From Streptomyces katrae (GTDB lineage Bacteria; Actinomycetota; Actinomycetes; Streptomycetales; Streptomycetaceae): a stretch of 5,523 bases of DNA. The notes beneath the pieces are model-generated. The model ran no database searches. It was given only the letters and a program-made list of their open reading frames with translations, and was not told the origin of the DNA. The stretch is from contig NZ_JZWV01000634.1 of assembly GCF_000966975.1 (NCBI RefSeq), positions 1 to 5,523 of the forward strand. The letters are read 5' to 3'. Below, in pieces: positions 5,137-5,523 of this stretch. The position numbers and the translations under genes were made by a program. How positions within the stretch are numbered: the first letter of the stretch is position 1; each line of letters starts with the position of its first letter.

Positions 5137-5523
5137 TCAGGGGCGGGCGTACGAGCCCAGGCCGACCAGGCAGTACACGTACTCGTTGAGGACGCTCGTG
5201 CCCAGGGTGTAGCGGTACGAGAATCCGTACTCCGTATCGGGGTTCTGGTCGCAGCGGCTCATGTCCGAGGTTCCCGGGAAGCGCTCGATGACCCGGTAGT
5301 GGGCGTCGTCGGCCCCGCAGGAGACCTCGTGGACCCCGGTGACGCGGGTCGCCGTCGTCGAGTCCGGCAGCTGCCCGTTGAGGCAGGTCCCCTCGTCGAA
5401 GGGGCGGGGGGCCTCGGTGGTCGGGGACGGGGAGGGGAGGTCGTACGTCGGGGCGGCGGCCGGTTCGCTCGCCGGGGGGCTGGTGTACGTCGGCGGGGTG
5501 TCCGTCGGCGTGGGGTGTGGGGT
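5137..5523 (-). CDS. Pro-rich exported protein with C-terminal LppU/SCO3897-like Cys domain (partial, N-terminus off the right edge)
   Basis: 128 C-terminal residues are visible, stop TGA at 5139-5137. The first ~42 residues are a Pro/Thr/Ser/Ala linker with PTYTSPP and PTYDLPSP near-repeats. The rest is a compact domain with four Cys (visible residues 47, 69, 91, 118): GTCLNG, EVSCGADDAHYRVIERFPG, SRCDQNPDTEYGF, YVYCLVGLG. The order of Cys, the DDAHYRVI-type strand and the C-terminal YCL are what I associate with the LppU/SCO3897 family of actinomycete envelope proteins, whose function is unknown. Four Cys suggest two disulphides and hence a location outside the membrane. The missing N-terminus should hold a lipoprotein signal or a membrane helix. 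It is convergent with the VOC gene, 52 bp apart, and probably unrelated to it. Family assignment is from memory of the motif pattern. Confidence 0.8.
   Translation of the reverse strand, partial: TPHPTPTDTPPTYTSPPASEPAAAPTYDLPSPSPTTEAPRPFDEGTCLNGQLPDSTTATRVTGVHEVSCGADDAHYRVIERFPGTSDMSRCDQNPDTEYGFSYRYTLGTSVLNEYVYCLVGLGSYARP

Noticed and set aside
1..5523. CRISPR arrays, tRNA or rRNA genes, insertion sequences, phage or integrase genes
   Set aside because: No spaced direct repeats, cloverleaf-like sequence, transposase or integrase motifs, or terminal inverted repeats were seen.

Overview
The window reads as chromosomal DNA from a high-GC actinomycete, most likely Streptomyces or a close relative. 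The evidence is very high GC with strong G/C at third codon positions, GTG starts, strong GGAGG-type or apparently leaderless starts, and the gene families present (a WD40-type Ser/Thr kinase with an Ala/Pro linker, and an LppU/SCO3897-like Cys domain). The genus is an inference. No mobile element, tRNA, rRNA or CRISPR array was seen.

Layout, left to right. (1) 1-1249, minus: N-terminal 416 codons of a transmembrane Ser/Thr protein kinase whose outer part begins a WD40 propeller; it runs off the left edge. (2) 1250-1655: about 400 bp without a convincing gene. It separates the kinase from a divergent gene and holds a weak 61-codon ORF that may be a gene remnant. (3) 1656-3212, plus: a polytopic GT-C (GT39-like) glycosyltransferase. 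(4) 3209-4048, minus: a metallo-beta-lactamase-fold hydrolase with all the expected metal ligands. Its stop codon shares a CTAG with the stop of the convergent glycosyltransferase. (5) 4049-4183: a short AT-rich divergent control region with a perfect 19-bp palindrome and four exact copies of the hexamer TCAAGC/GCTTGA. (6) 4184-4618, plus: a MarR-family regulator. (7) 4686-5084, plus: a VOC (glyoxalase/bleomycin-resistance fold) protein, probably in the same transcript. (8) 5137-5523, minus: the C-terminal part of a secreted or membrane-anchored Pro-rich protein with a four-Cys LppU-like domain; it runs off the right edge.

The most coherent functional unit is the MBL hydrolase / MarR / VOC cluster. 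A MarR repressor sits divergently from a hydrolase and upstream of a VOC protein, and the operator-like array overlaps the best predicted promoter of the hydrolase and lies just upstream of the regulator's own start. By analogy with other MarR systems this looks like a small-molecule-inducible detoxification or quorum-quenching-type module, but the ligand and substrates cannot be read from sequence. The kinase, glycosyltransferase and LppU-like protein look like independent cell-envelope functions.
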